Below the pieces are notes generated by a model, which did not search any database, was not told where the DNA came from, and worked only from the letters and a program-made list of their open reading frames with translations. Below are positions 41,653 to 49,895 of a stretch of 64,000 nt of DNA, in pieces. Position 1 is the first letter of the stretch. The number at the start of each line of letters is the position of its first letter. The position numbers and the translations under genes are program-made. Source of the DNA: Micromonospora sp. M71_S20 (GTDB lineage Bacteria; Actinomycetota; Actinomycetes; Mycobacteriales; Micromonosporaceae); assembly GCF_003664255.1 (NCBI RefSeq), contig NZ_RCCV01000001.1:2666001-2730000 (forward strand), given 5' to 3'.

Positions 41653-41674
41653 GCCCCCGCCGATCGGCGGGGGC
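41653..41674. terminator. 22-base perfect palindrome between DUF5926 and RsbW-like genes
   Basis: GCCCCCGCCGA (41653-41663) is followed directly by its reverse complement (41664-41674). It lies 22 bases after the stop of the minus-strand RsbW-like gene and 18 bases before the DUF5926 start, so it could terminate the former or act as an operator of the latter. Confidence 0.55.
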
Positions 41675-41695
41675 AGGACCCGCCCTCGCGGTCGG

Positions 41696-42160
41696 TCAGC
41701 CGGCCACGGCCAGGTCCGACCGGGTGACGTCGGCAGGGTCGAACTCGGCCCACACGCTCTGGCCCAGGCCGTCGCGCTCGACGCCCCAGCGGTCGGCCAG
41801 CCCCGAGACGATGTGCAGCCCCCGGCCGTCGACGGCGTCGGTGTCGGCGATCCGCATCGTGGGGCCCGCGGCGGCGCCGCCGTCGGTCACCCGGAGCTGC
41901 ACCTGCTGGCCGCCGGGCGAGTGACGCAGCCGCCAGGCCACCCGGACCACTCCGCCGGGCAGCGGATCGGCGTGCCGGATCGCGTTGCCGACCAGCTCGG
42001 CCAGGACCGCGACGAGGTCGGCCAGGAGCGGCGGGGGTACGACGTCGGCCAGTTCCTCGGCGAGGCGTCGCCGCGCCACCCGTGCCCCAGCGGCGTGGTG
42101 GGGCACCACCACGCACCACGCCCGATCGGCAGCTCCCGTCGACACCCTTCGTCCCTTCAC
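41696..42160 (-). CDS. RsbW-like anti-sigma factor kinase (HATPase)
   Basis: 154 residues from GTG 42160, or 149 from GTG 42145; ribosome sites do not decide. GHKL ATPase of the anti-sigma type: N box ELVGNAIRHADPL near residue 58 and G boxes DGRGLHIVSGLADRWGVE. It lacks a histidine phosphoacceptor, so it should phosphorylate or bind an anti-anti-sigma factor (STAS), none of which is in the window. It ends 20 bases upstream of the sensor kinase gene's region on the same strand. Confidence 0.82.
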   Translation of the reverse strand: MKGRRVSTGAADRAWCVVVPHHAAGARVARRRLAEELADVVPPPLLADLVAVLAELVGNAIRHADPLPGGVVRVAWRLRHSPGGQQVQLRVTDGGAAAGPTMRIADTDAVDGRGLHIVSGLADRWGVERDGLGQSVWAEFDPADVTRSDLAVAG

Positions 42161-42181
42161 GCCCTCGTTGCCCGTCGCCGG

Positions 42182-43639
42182 TCACCCGCGGGGCAGCCGC
42201 ACCTCTGCGACCGTACCGCCACCGGCCCTCGGCCGTAGGGATACCCATCCATTCTGCTGTTCAACGATCCGACGGACGAGATAGAGGCCGAGTCCGGCCC
42301 CGGCATAGCGGCGACGGTCGCCCGACTCGCCCTGCCAGAACCGGTCGAAGGCCCGCTCCACGTGCTCCGGCCGGATGCCGATGCCCCGGTCGCGGACCTG
42401 GAAGGAGACCGTCGACCCGTCCGCGTCGGCGGTGATCTCGATGAGCGAGCCCGGCGCGGAGTACTTGCCGGCGTTCGTGCACAGCTCCGTGAGGACGGTG
42501 GCCAGGCTCAACCGGTGGCCGAGCGCCTTGGGCAGGTCCGCGGGGAGGCGGAGGACGAGCCGTTGCCGCAGCTCCGCCGGCAGGTCGACCGCCGCCGCGC
42601 GCAGCGCGTCACCGAGGTCGTACGGGGCGGGGGGCTCGTCGCCCGGCCCCGCCTCGGCGGCGGAGGAGAGCAGCCGGTCCACCAGCCGGGCCAGCTCGTT
42701 GGCGCGTTGCCCGATCACGCGGGCGGCCTGCCGCCGATCGGTCTCGGTCAGCGACTCCCAGTGGTCGGTGAGCGTGTCCGCGTAGCCCTTGATCACGGTC
42801 ACCGGCGTACGCAGCTCGTGGCTGGTCACCGCCACGAAGAGGTCCCGGTCGTGGTCGCGGCGCTGCTGGTCGGTGATGTCCCGGAAGGTGACCACCCGCA
42901 GGGTGCCGGGGCCGGGCAGCTCGCCGGAGGTGATCTTGAGCCAGCGGCCGTCCGGCATCCGGTGGTCGAGCACCTGCCCGGACGGGGGCAGCGGGAAGGG
43001 CAGCGGCCGGTTGAGCGCCTGGGCCACGGAACGGCCGGTGACCCGGGCGGCGGCCGGGTTCCAGAGCCGGACGTGGTTGTCCCGGTCCACCACGGCCAGG
43101 CCGTCCGCCAGCGCTGCCACCACCGGTCCGTCGCCGTGCACGGGCAGCCCGGTCTGGTCGCCGTACATGTGGGCGATGCAGGAGGCCACGTAGCCCGCGA
43201 CGGCGTGCTGCTCGGCGTCCAGCGGGTCGTCGCCGTCGGGATAGAGCACGTGCAGGCTGCCGACCGTCAGCCCGCCGATCTCCGCGCGGGAGACCACCAT
43301 CCGGAGCAGGCCCCGCTCGGCGAGCTCACCGCAGAGCCTGCCGGTGAGCTCGTCCGTGCGGATCTGGCGTACCCGCGCGCCGGAGAGCAGGCAGACGGTG
43401 GCGGGGTCGTCGGCCGGCACGGGGTGGCCGACGGCCCACTCGGCGGCGCCGGTCGCGGCGATCACCCGGCCGCCGGTCGGCGCGAACTCGACGAACGCCG
43501 TGCCCGCCGCGCCGAGCGCCGACCGGGCCACGCGGAGCAGGTGGGTGAGCACCGGAAGGCCGGTGCCGCCCGAATTGATCATTTCGATCACCGTGGTCTG
43601 GCCGGCGATGAGAGCGGAGAGGTCGGTGCGCTCCGGCAT
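42182..43639 (-). CDS. Sensor histidine kinase with GAF and PAS domains
   Basis: 485 residues from ATG 43639. Domains in order: GAF-like (about 25-165), PAS (DGLAVVDRDNHVRLWNPAAA, about 180-275), HisKA dimerisation with VTSHELRTPVTVIKGYAD near residue 300, and HATPase with ELCTNAGKYSAPGSLIEI, VRDRGIGIRPEHVERAFDRF and GAGLGLYLVRRIV. It has no membrane segment, so a cytoplasmic sensor. No response regulator gene is next to it; the neighbouring RsbW-like ATPase suggests a sigma-factor-type output. Confidence 0.92.
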   Translation of the reverse strand: MPERTDLSALIAGQTTVIEMINSGGTGLPVLTHLLRVARSALGAAGTAFVEFAPTGGRVIAATGAAEWAVGHPVPADDPATVCLLSGARVRQIRTDELTGRLCGELAERGLLRMVVSRAEIGGLTVGSLHVLYPDGDDPLDAEQHAVAGYVASCIAHMYGDQTGLPVHGDGPVVAALADGLAVVDRDNHVRLWNPAAARVTGRSVAQALNRPLPFPLPPSGQVLDHRMPDGRWLKITSGELPGPGTLRVVTFRDITDQQRRDHDRDLFVAVTSHELRTPVTVIKGYADTLTDHWESLTETDRRQAARVIGQRANELARLVDRLLSSAAEAGPGDEPPAPYDLGDALRAAAVDLPAELRQRLVLRLPADLPKALGHRLSLATVLTELCTNAGKYSAPGSLIEITADADGSTVSFQVRDRGIGIRPEHVERAFDRFWQGESGDRRRYAGAGLGLYLVRRIVEQQNGWVSLRPRAGGGTVAEVRLPRG

Positions 43640-43712
43640 TCTCCGAGTGTGCCCCGCCGGTCCGTCCCGGGACACCCCTGCCCGACCCGGCCTCCGCCCG
43701 GCGCCACCCCGG

Positions 43713-44504
43713 TCAGCGGCCCAGGCTGGCCAGCGTGTGCGCCGGCCGGTCGGTGATGATGCCGTCCACCCCGGCGGCCAGGACGAGGTCCAGGTCCGCC
43801 GGCTCGTTGACGGTCCACACGAAGACCTGGTTGCCCGCCGCCCGCAGGGCGGGCACCAACTGCGGGCGGGCCCGCACCAGGGCGACGCCGGGGCCGGCGA
43901 TCCGGGTGCCGAACGGCAGCCGCCCCGGCCGTATCCAGCGCGGCAGCACATCCAGCAGCAGCACCGTGGGCAGCGCGGGGGCCAGCCCCCGGATCCGGCG
44001 TACGGCCAGCGGCGAGAACGACATGACGGTGACCCGTACCGGATCGTCCGGTTTCGGCTCGGCCAGGCCGTACCGGCGCAGCATCGCGACGAGCCGGCGC
44101 TCGACGTTCCCGCCGTGGCGGGAGGGGTGCTTGGTCTCGATCAGCAGCCGCACCGGCCTGCCCGCGGCCAGCACCGCGTCCAGCAGCCGCTCCAGGGTGA
44201 GCAGGCGCGTGTGCGACTCGTCCAGCACCTCGTCGCCGTCGGCGGGCGCGCAGCCGGGATGCCAGGAGCCGAAGTCCAGGGCCTCCAGCTCCGCGAGGGT
44301 GCGGGCGCTGACCAGCCCCTGGCCGTTGCTGGTGCGGTCGAGCCGGCGGTCGTGCACGCAGACCAGGTGCCCGTCCCGGGTCAGCCGGACGTCGCACTCC
44401 AGCCCGTCCGCGCCCTCGTCGAGGGCCCGCAGGTAGGCCGCGAGGGTGTGCTCGGGCAGGTCGTGGGAGGAACCGCGGTGGGCGAAGACGAGAGGGGCGT
44501 CCAT
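43713..44504 (-). CDS. Glycerophosphodiester phosphodiesterase
   Basis: 263 residues. Cleaves glycerophosphodiesters from phospholipid turnover. Catalytic motifs: VFAHRGSSHDLPEHTLAAY (HRG...E), GLECDVRLTRDGHLVCVHD (E-D-H) and LIETKHPSRHGG. C-terminal VFVWTVNEPADLDLVLAAGV and GIITDRP are typical. No signal peptide, so cytoplasmic. Resembles M. tuberculosis GlpQ1. Stop 10 bases from the rhodanese stop region on the same strand. Confidence 0.93.
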   Translation of the reverse strand: MDAPLVFAHRGSSHDLPEHTLAAYLRALDEGADGLECDVRLTRDGHLVCVHDRRLDRTSNGQGLVSARTLAELEALDFGSWHPGCAPADGDEVLDESHTRLLTLERLLDAVLAAGRPVRLLIETKHPSRHGGNVERRLVAMLRRYGLAEPKPDDPVRVTVMSFSPLAVRRIRGLAPALPTVLLLDVLPRWIRPGRLPFGTRIAGPGVALVRARPQLVPALRAAGNQVFVWTVNEPADLDLVLAAGVDGIITDRPAHTLASLGR

Positions 44505-44514
44505 CCCGCCCGTC

Positions 44515-44850
44515 CTAGAGGACCCGGCCCGGCTGCCCGTCCTCGCCGACCACCGGTCGCCCGGCGGCGGCCCACTGGCCCATCCCGCCCTCGACGTTGC
44601 GCACCTGGTCCCAGCCGTTGCGCATCAGGTAGGTGACGACCTGTGCGGAGCGCCCGCCGGAGCGGCAGATGACGGCGACGTCGCGGTCGGTCGGCACCTC
44701 TGCGATGCGGGCCGGCAGTTCCATCATCGGCAGGTGGTGCGCGCCGGGGGCGTGGCCGGCGTGCCACTCGTCGTCCTCCCGGACGTCGAGCAGGTACGCG
44801 TCGTCGGCGATCTCGGTCACGGTCACGGTGGGAACCTGGGATCCGAACAC
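44515..44850 (-). CDS. Single-domain rhodanese
   Basis: 111 residues. Rhodanese fold with active-site loop VICRSGGRSAQVV (nucleophilic cysteine). Preceded by LLDVREDDEWHAGHAPGAHH, the CH2A motif. Likely moves sulfur to an unknown acceptor; single-domain forms of this length are common. Confidence 0.9.
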   Translation of the reverse strand: MFGSQVPTVTVTEIADDAYLLDVREDDEWHAGHAPGAHHLPMMELPARIAEVPTDRDVAVICRSGGRSAQVVTYLMRNGWDQVRNVEGGMGQWAAAGRPVVGEDGQPGRVL

Positions 44851-44902
44851 GGGCCAAGCCTAGATCCTCGCCCGGACGGCCGGTGGCGGGCCGCCCCCGG
44901 CG

Positions 44903-45820
44903 TCACAACCGGGTGACCCACCGCGGGTTGGCCCGCGCCCAGTCCGGCACGCGGGTGCCGCGTACCGCCTCGAAGAGGCCGTTCCCGCCGTTGTCGAGCA
45001 CGACGTACGACACCTGGTCGATGGTCTGGGGGTGGGAGGGGACCTGCACGCCGCGCAGCGCGTCGGCCGGCAGGTCGCGCAGCGCGAGGACCAGGTCCTC
45101 CAGCGGTACGCCGTTGGTGTCCACGGTCAACGAGCCGCCCACGGCGCGGATCACCTGGTCCAGCTTGACCGGGTTGGTCCGCAGCGACGTCTCACTTGTG
45201 CGCTCCAGCATCGCCCGGAGCAGTTGCTGCTGGTGGGTCTGCCGGTCGTAGTCGCCGCCCGGCAGGTCGTAGCGCTGCCGGACGTAGTCCAGCGCCTGGC
45301 CGCCGTCCATCTGCTGGCAGCCGGGCGGGAAGACCCGGTCGGTGTGGATCGAGCGGACCTCGGTGTCGACGCACATGCGTACGCCGCCGAGCAGGTCGAT
45401 GACCTTGCGGAGACCGGAGAAGTCGATCAGGGCCGCGCCGTCGAAGCGGATGCCGGTCAGCCGGGACAGGGTGGCCGAGAGCAGCCGGGTGCCCGCCTGG
45501 CCGCCGCCGCCGTGCTCGTACGCCGCGTTGATCTTGTCCTGGCCGCCGCCGTAGCCGTTGCCGGCGGGGATGGCGACGAGCAGGTCCCGGGGGACCGAGA
45601 CCAGGTACGCCTCGCGCCCGCCGGCGGGGACGTGCACGATGAGGATGGTGTCGGAGCGTCGGTCCGCCGCGCTGCCGCTCTGCCACCGGTCGGTCCCCAC
45701 CAGCAGGTAGTTCAGCGGCCCGTCGGGGTCGGTGCGCTCCCGGCGGGCGGTGGGGTCGAGCAGTTGCTCCCGGACGACGCTGCCCTCGTACCGGTCGGTC
45801 AGCGCATTCAGGCCCGCCAC
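44903..45820 (-). CDS. LytR-CpsA-Psr (LCP) family protein, start uncertain
   Basis: At least 305 residues from GTG 45820. LCP phosphotransferases attach teichoic-acid, arabinogalactan or capsule polymers to peptidoglycan outside the membrane. Motifs: LLVGTDRWQSGSAADRRSDT (DxxRxxSDT), VSVPRDLLVAIPAG, KINAAYEHGG and VRQRYDLPGGDYDRQTHQQQ. GTG 45820 lies inside the expected transmembrane helix: the same frame continues upstream through WPRLLLGLGLALVLLAGLAV and VTSRSTGDGRGRAGADARPA up to a TGA near 45988, without ATG, GTG or TTG. A non-canonical start or a sequence error is likely; see findings. Confidence 0.85.
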   Translation of the reverse strand: MAGLNALTDRYEGSVVREQLLDPTARRERTDPDGPLNYLLVGTDRWQSGSAADRRSDTILIVHVPAGGREAYLVSVPRDLLVAIPAGNGYGGGQDKINAAYEHGGGGQAGTRLLSATLSRLTGIRFDGAALIDFSGLRKVIDLLGGVRMCVDTEVRSIHTDRVFPPGCQQMDGGQALDYVRQRYDLPGGDYDRQTHQQQLLRAMLERTSETSLRTNPVKLDQVIRAVGGSLTVDTNGVPLEDLVLALRDLPADALRGVQVPSHPQTIDQVSYVVLDNGGNGLFEAVRGTRVPDWARANPRWVTRL

Positions 45821-46062
45821 GGCGAGCCCGGCCAGCAGGACCAGGGCCAGGCCCAGGCCGAGCAGCAGCCGGGGCCAGCGGGCGCGGGGCGGCCGGGCGG
45901 GCCGGGCGTCGGCCCCGGCCCGGCCCCGACCGTCGCCCGTCGATCTGGACGTGACGCCTCCCCGCGACCCGTACGTGAATGCTTCTCACGTCAGGCTAGG
46001 GGGTGGCCCCGGCCGTCCGGGCCGGTTCGCCGACATCGCCCGGCGAGCCGGCCCCGCCGGAG

Positions 46063-47277
46063 CTACTCGCGGCTGGAGACCACTTCGGGGTTGGCGAAGA
46101 CGAACTCGGCCAGCTTGTCCTGTTTCACCGCGCGGAACATGTCCAGCGTCTGGGCGCTGAGCGTCTCGCGGGTGCCGTCGCTGTGGAAGGTGCCGCCGTT
46201 CGTCTTCAGCATCACGAGGTCGTTGCCGGTCACCCCGCGCATGGTGAAGACGAAGTCGGGGACCGGCACGCCGGCGGTGTCCAGGATGAACGCCTTGCCG
46301 GCCGCGTCCATCAGCTTGTTGAGCTTGAGGGGGTTGGTCAGCGTCCCGTCCTGGGTGGCCTTCTTCGCCATCGCCTTGATCAGCTGCTGCTGGTTCTGCT
46401 GCCGGTCGTAGTCGCCGTTCTTGAGGCTCTTGCGCTGCCGGGAGTAGTCCAGCGCCGCCCAGCCCTCCATCTCGCGGCAGCCCTTCTTGTGCACCACGGG
46501 CGTCCGCTGCTTGCCGGTCTTCTTCGCGTCGGCGTTCCACATCGGCTTGCCGTCCACGTACGACATGTGGATCGACTCGACCTCCTGCTTGACGCAGATG
46601 CGCACGGTGCCGAGGGCGTCGATGACGTTCTTGAAGCCGCCGAAGTTGATGATCGCCGCGCCGTCGAAGCTGATCCCGGTCATCTTCTTGATCGTCTGCG
46701 CCATCAGCTGGGCGCCGCCCTCCCAGCCACCGCCGTTGCGGGCGCCGGCCTGGAACGCCGCGTTGATCTTGTCGGTGCCGCCCTTGTAGCCGCTCGGCCT
46801 GAAGGCCGGGATCTGGGCCTCGGTGTCCCGGGGGATCGAGATCAGGTACGCCTGGTCGTGCGTCGCCGGGATGTGCAGCACGATGATGCTGTCCGCCCGC
46901 ACGTCGTCGGCGGCCCACCGCTCCCGGGCGTCCACACCGAGCAGCAGCATGTCGATCGGGCCGTCCAGGCTGGCGCCACCCTCGGCGTCGGTCTTGCCCG
47001 CGTCGCCGAGCAGGTTGCGCTGGGCGATGTTGCCGGTGGCGCTGCTGATCAGCGCCTTGCTGCCGACGATCGCCGCACCGCTGGCGACCATCAGCACGGC
47101 GCCGAAGATCAGGGTGAGTCGGGCCCAGAGCGGGTCCTTGCGGCGCGACCGCTTCTTAGCGGACCCGCCACGGGGCTTGCCGCCCTTGACGGGCTGCTTC
47201 GGGATGCTCGTGGAGGCCCGGACCGGGCCACGGGGGGACTCCAGCGCCGGAGGGCGACGGCTGGTCTGAACCGGCAT
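46063..47277 (-). CDS. LCP family protein
   Basis: 404 residues. A basic cytoplasmic N-terminus (KPRGGSAKKRSRRKDPLWAR) is followed by one transmembrane helix (LTLIFGAVLMVASGAAIVGS), then the LCP domain: MLLLGVDARERWAADDVRAD, LISIPRDTEAQIPAF, KINAAFQAGA, VRICVKQEVESIHMSY and LDYSRQRKSLKNGDYDRQQN. Catalytic-type arginine and aspartate residues are present. Possible acceptor-polymer specificity cannot be deduced. Confidence 0.93.
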   Translation of the reverse strand: MPVQTSRRPPALESPRGPVRASTSIPKQPVKGGKPRGGSAKKRSRRKDPLWARLTLIFGAVLMVASGAAIVGSKALISSATGNIAQRNLLGDAGKTDAEGGASLDGPIDMLLLGVDARERWAADDVRADSIIVLHIPATHDQAYLISIPRDTEAQIPAFRPSGYKGGTDKINAAFQAGARNGGGWEGGAQLMAQTIKKMTGISFDGAAIINFGGFKNVIDALGTVRICVKQEVESIHMSYVDGKPMWNADAKKTGKQRTPVVHKKGCREMEGWAALDYSRQRKSLKNGDYDRQQNQQQLIKAMAKKATQDGTLTNPLKLNKLMDAAGKAFILDTAGVPVPDFVFTMRGVTGNDLVMLKTNGGTFHSDGTRETLSAQTLDMFRAVKQDKLAEFVFANPEVVSSRE

Positions 47278-47445
47278 GCGTGCTCCAGCTCGCGTTGTCA
47301 GGGGGCGGGATCACTTTACGGACGCTTTCCCGTCCTGGCGAGGTCGTCCGACCGTCAAATACCGTTCGCACGGCCGTCATCCAGGAAAACTGACCGAACG
47401 GACAGATCGATACGGCTGGTCGGCGGTTGGCTCACAGGAAGCGGT

Positions 47446-47498
47446 CGGCCGGCCCTCCGAATCGTGATGACGTTGGTCGATCACGGGAGGGCCGGCCG
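47446..47498. terminator. 13-bp hairpin between two LCP genes
   Basis: CGGCCGGCCCTCC (47446-47458) pairs perfectly with GGAGGGCCGGCCG (47486-47498), and the inner bases (CGTGAT/ATCACG) also pair, giving a long composite stem. It lies just after the stop of the 47508 LCP gene in its direction of transcription. Confidence 0.75.
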
Positions 47499-47507
47499 GC
47501 GGGCTGC

Positions 47508-48743
47508 TCAGTTTCCGGTGCCGTCCTTCTTCTGATTGGCCTCGACCCAGGCCGTCATGGTGTCGGCCGACATCGCCTTGTACATGGTCAGCGCCTTTTC
47601 CTTGTCCGACACCACCACCGACTCCCCGTTGATGGTCTGGCTGCCGACGTGCGGGCTGGTCACGAAGGTGAGGTTCTCGCCGCGCAGGTTGCGGAACTGG
47701 ACCCCCATGTCGACCAGCGAGAAGCTCTGGTCGACGGTGACCGCGGCGGTGACCGACTTGAGGAAGTCGTTCAGCTTCTTCGGATTGGTCAGCGTGCCCG
47801 TGCTCGCCGCCTTGTCCATCAGGGCGCGGAGGAACTCCTGCTGGTGCCGCATCCGGGCGAAGTCGCCGTCCGGGAACTGCTTGCGCTGCCGGATCCAGTC
47901 CAGCGCCTCGGCGCCGTCCATGTGGTTGGTGCCCTTGGTGAACGTCCGGTACGGCTTGTGGATCGAGGTGACGGTCCGCTCGACCTTGAGGTCGACGCCG
48001 CCGAGGGCGTCGGTGACCTGCTTGAAGCCGGCGAAGTCGATCGCCATCACGTGGTCGAGCCGCACGTCGGTGAAGCACTCCACCGTCCGGACGGCCAGCG
48101 GCAGCCCGCCGAAGGCGAAGGCGGCGTTGATCTTCCCCCGCTGCCCGGTGCCGCAGTCCGCGTTGGCACTCTCCGGGATCGGCACGTACAGGTCGCGGGG
48201 GATGGAGACCAGGTAGGCCTTCTGGTGGTCCGACGGGATGTGCATCACGATGATCGTGTCGGCCCGCCACTTGCTGGACTTGTCCACCGGGGCGTCCGGG
48301 TCCCGGGAGTCGCTGCCCACCAGCAGGATGTTCAGGGCGCCGTCCACCGCCTTGGCCGGGCGGCCCCCGGTGATCTCCGAGAACGGGTCGGTGCGGGCCA
48401 GGTCGTCGTTGAGGCCGCGGGCGTAGAACCAGGCGCCCGCCCCGCCGAGCAGCGCGAGCACCAGGACGGCCACGCCGGCCACCAGGGCGATCCGGCCCCA
48501 CCGGGGGCGGACGCCGCGCCGGCCCGGCCGGTCAGGTCCGCCCGGTCCGCCCGGTCCGCCCGGCCCGCCCGGTCCCGCGGGGCCGCCCGGGCCGCCGGCG
48601 CGTGGCTCGTCCGCCGCCGGGGACCAGCGGGCCTCGGCCGGCCGGGCGCGTCCGGCGTCCCGGCCGGGGCCGGGCACCGAGGCGCGCCCGGCGCTGCGGT
48701 GCAGGTGCGGGAGTGGAACTCCGGCGGGCATGGTCGCTGACAT
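47508..48743 (-). CDS. LCP family protein with long Gly/Pro-rich cytoplasmic head
   Basis: 411 residues. A cytoplasmic N-terminus of about 85 residues contains a (GGPGGPAGPGG)-type run, then one transmembrane helix (IALVAGVAVLVLALLGGAGA) and the LCP domain: ILLVGSDSRDPDAPVDKSSK, YLVSIPRDLYVPIPES, GKINAAFAFGG, LDWIRQRKQFPDGDFARMRH. Third LCP copy; gene order suggests an array from duplication, but the tandem copies differ greatly outside the core. Confidence 0.93.
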   Translation of the reverse strand: MSATMPAGVPLPHLHRSAGRASVPGPGRDAGRARPAEARWSPAADEPRAGGPGGPAGPGGPGGPGGPGGPDRPGRRGVRPRWGRIALVAGVAVLVLALLGGAGAWFYARGLNDDLARTDPFSEITGGRPAKAVDGALNILLVGSDSRDPDAPVDKSSKWRADTIIVMHIPSDHQKAYLVSIPRDLYVPIPESANADCGTGQRGKINAAFAFGGLPLAVRTVECFTDVRLDHVMAIDFAGFKQVTDALGGVDLKVERTVTSIHKPYRTFTKGTNHMDGAEALDWIRQRKQFPDGDFARMRHQQEFLRALMDKAASTGTLTNPKKLNDFLKSVTAAVTVDQSFSLVDMGVQFRNLRGENLTFVTSPHVGSQTINGESVVVSDKEKALTMYKAMSADTMTAWVEANQKKDGTGN

Positions 48744-48819
48744 GTAACTCAGGGTACGTACGCGGGGCCACTGTCGCCCCGTAGCGCCGCCGACGTGTGC
48801 GCCGGCGGCGGCACGCCCG

Positions 48820-49794
48820 CTAGACCATCCGCTCGCGGAAGTACTCGATGGTGCGGCGCAGACCGTCCTCGGGCGCCACGGTCGGCTCGTATCCGAGCAG
48901 CTCGCGGGCGAGGGTCAGATCCGGGCGGCGCATCTCCGGGTCGTCGGCGCTGCGGGTGATGTAGGTCACCTCCGAGCTGCTCCCGGTGAGCGACACGATC
49001 GTCTCGGCCAGCTGCCGCATGCTCATCTCGTGCTCGGTGCCGCAGTTGATCGGCCCCGTCTCGCGGGAGTCGAGCAGCAGCAGGATGCCGTGCACCAGGT
49101 CGGACACGTAGCAGATCGACCGGGTCTGGTTGCCGGTGCCGTGCACGGTGATCGGCTCGCCGCGCAGCGCCTGGGAGATGAAGGTCGGGATGGCCCGGCC
49201 GTCGTCCGGGCGCATCCGCGGGCCGTACGTGTTGAAGATCCGGACGATGGCCGTGTCCAGCCCGCGGCTGCGGTGGTAGGCCATGGTGGCCGCCTCGGAG
49301 AAGCGCTTCGCCTCGTCGTAGACGCTGCGGATGCCGATCGGGTTGACGTTGCCCCAGTACGACTCGGGCTGCGGGTGCTCCTTCGGGTCCCCGTACGCCT
49401 CGGAGGTGGAGGCCATCAGGAAGCGGGCGCCGTCGGCGACCGCGCGGTCCAGCAGGTGCAGGGTGGCCACCGAGCCGACGCGGAGGATCTCCACCGGCAG
49501 CTTCTCGAAGTCGGTCGGGCTCGCTGGCGAGGCCATGTGCAGGATGGCGTCGAACCGCTCGGCCATCGCCGGGTGGGTCGGCAGGCCGTCGGAGATGTCG
49601 GCCTCGACCAGGGTGAAGTTCGGCTCGTCCAGCAGGTGGGCGACGTTCTCCTTCGACCCGGTGATGAAGTTGTCGAGCGCGACCACGGTGCAGCCGCGAG
49701 CGATCAGGGCGTCCACCAGGTGCGACGGTACGAAGCCGGCGCCGCCCGTGACGAGGATGCGGTGACCGGGTCCGAAGCGGGCAGCAGCGTTCAT
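48820..49794 (-). CDS. NAD-dependent SDR sugar epimerase/decarboxylase, UDP-glucuronate decarboxylase-like
   Basis: 324 residues from ATG 49794. Extended SDR with NAD-binding ILVTGGAGFVPSHLVDALIA, SPASPTDF, active-site S-T-S...Y-K as MASTSEAYGDPKEHPQPESY and SVYDEAKRFSEAA, and RIFNTYGPRMRPDDGRAIPT. The YDEAKR and FNTYGPRM motifs are those of UDP-xylose synthases; a dTDP-glucose dehydratase or epimerase is an alternative. Next to three LCP genes, it probably makes a cell-envelope sugar nucleotide. Confidence 0.85.
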   Translation of the reverse strand: MNAAARFGPGHRILVTGGAGFVPSHLVDALIARGCTVVALDNFITGSKENVAHLLDEPNFTLVEADISDGLPTHPAMAERFDAILHMASPASPTDFEKLPVEILRVGSVATLHLLDRAVADGARFLMASTSEAYGDPKEHPQPESYWGNVNPIGIRSVYDEAKRFSEAATMAYHRSRGLDTAIVRIFNTYGPRMRPDDGRAIPTFISQALRGEPITVHGTGNQTRSICYVSDLVHGILLLLDSRETGPINCGTEHEMSMRQLAETIVSLTGSSSEVTYITRSADDPEMRRPDLTLARELLGYEPTVAPEDGLRRTIEYFRERMV

Positions 49795-49835
49795 GCCGGT
49801 CAGCCTACCCACTGCCCCGAGCCGTCCTGACGCAA

Positions 49836-49876
49836 GGAATCGCCCCTCGTCGTCGCCGACGACGAGGGGCGATTCC
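49836..49876. terminator. 19-bp perfect hairpin after the acetate symporter gene
   Basis: Two complementary 19-base arms (49836-49854 and 49858-49876) begin GGAATCGCCCCTCG and have a 3-base loop. It lies 20 bases after the symporter stop and 42 bases before the SDR start on the same strand, so it should insulate the two. In the minus-strand direction TT follows. Confidence 0.88.
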
Positions 49877-49895
49877 CTGCACCTGCGGGAGGCCG

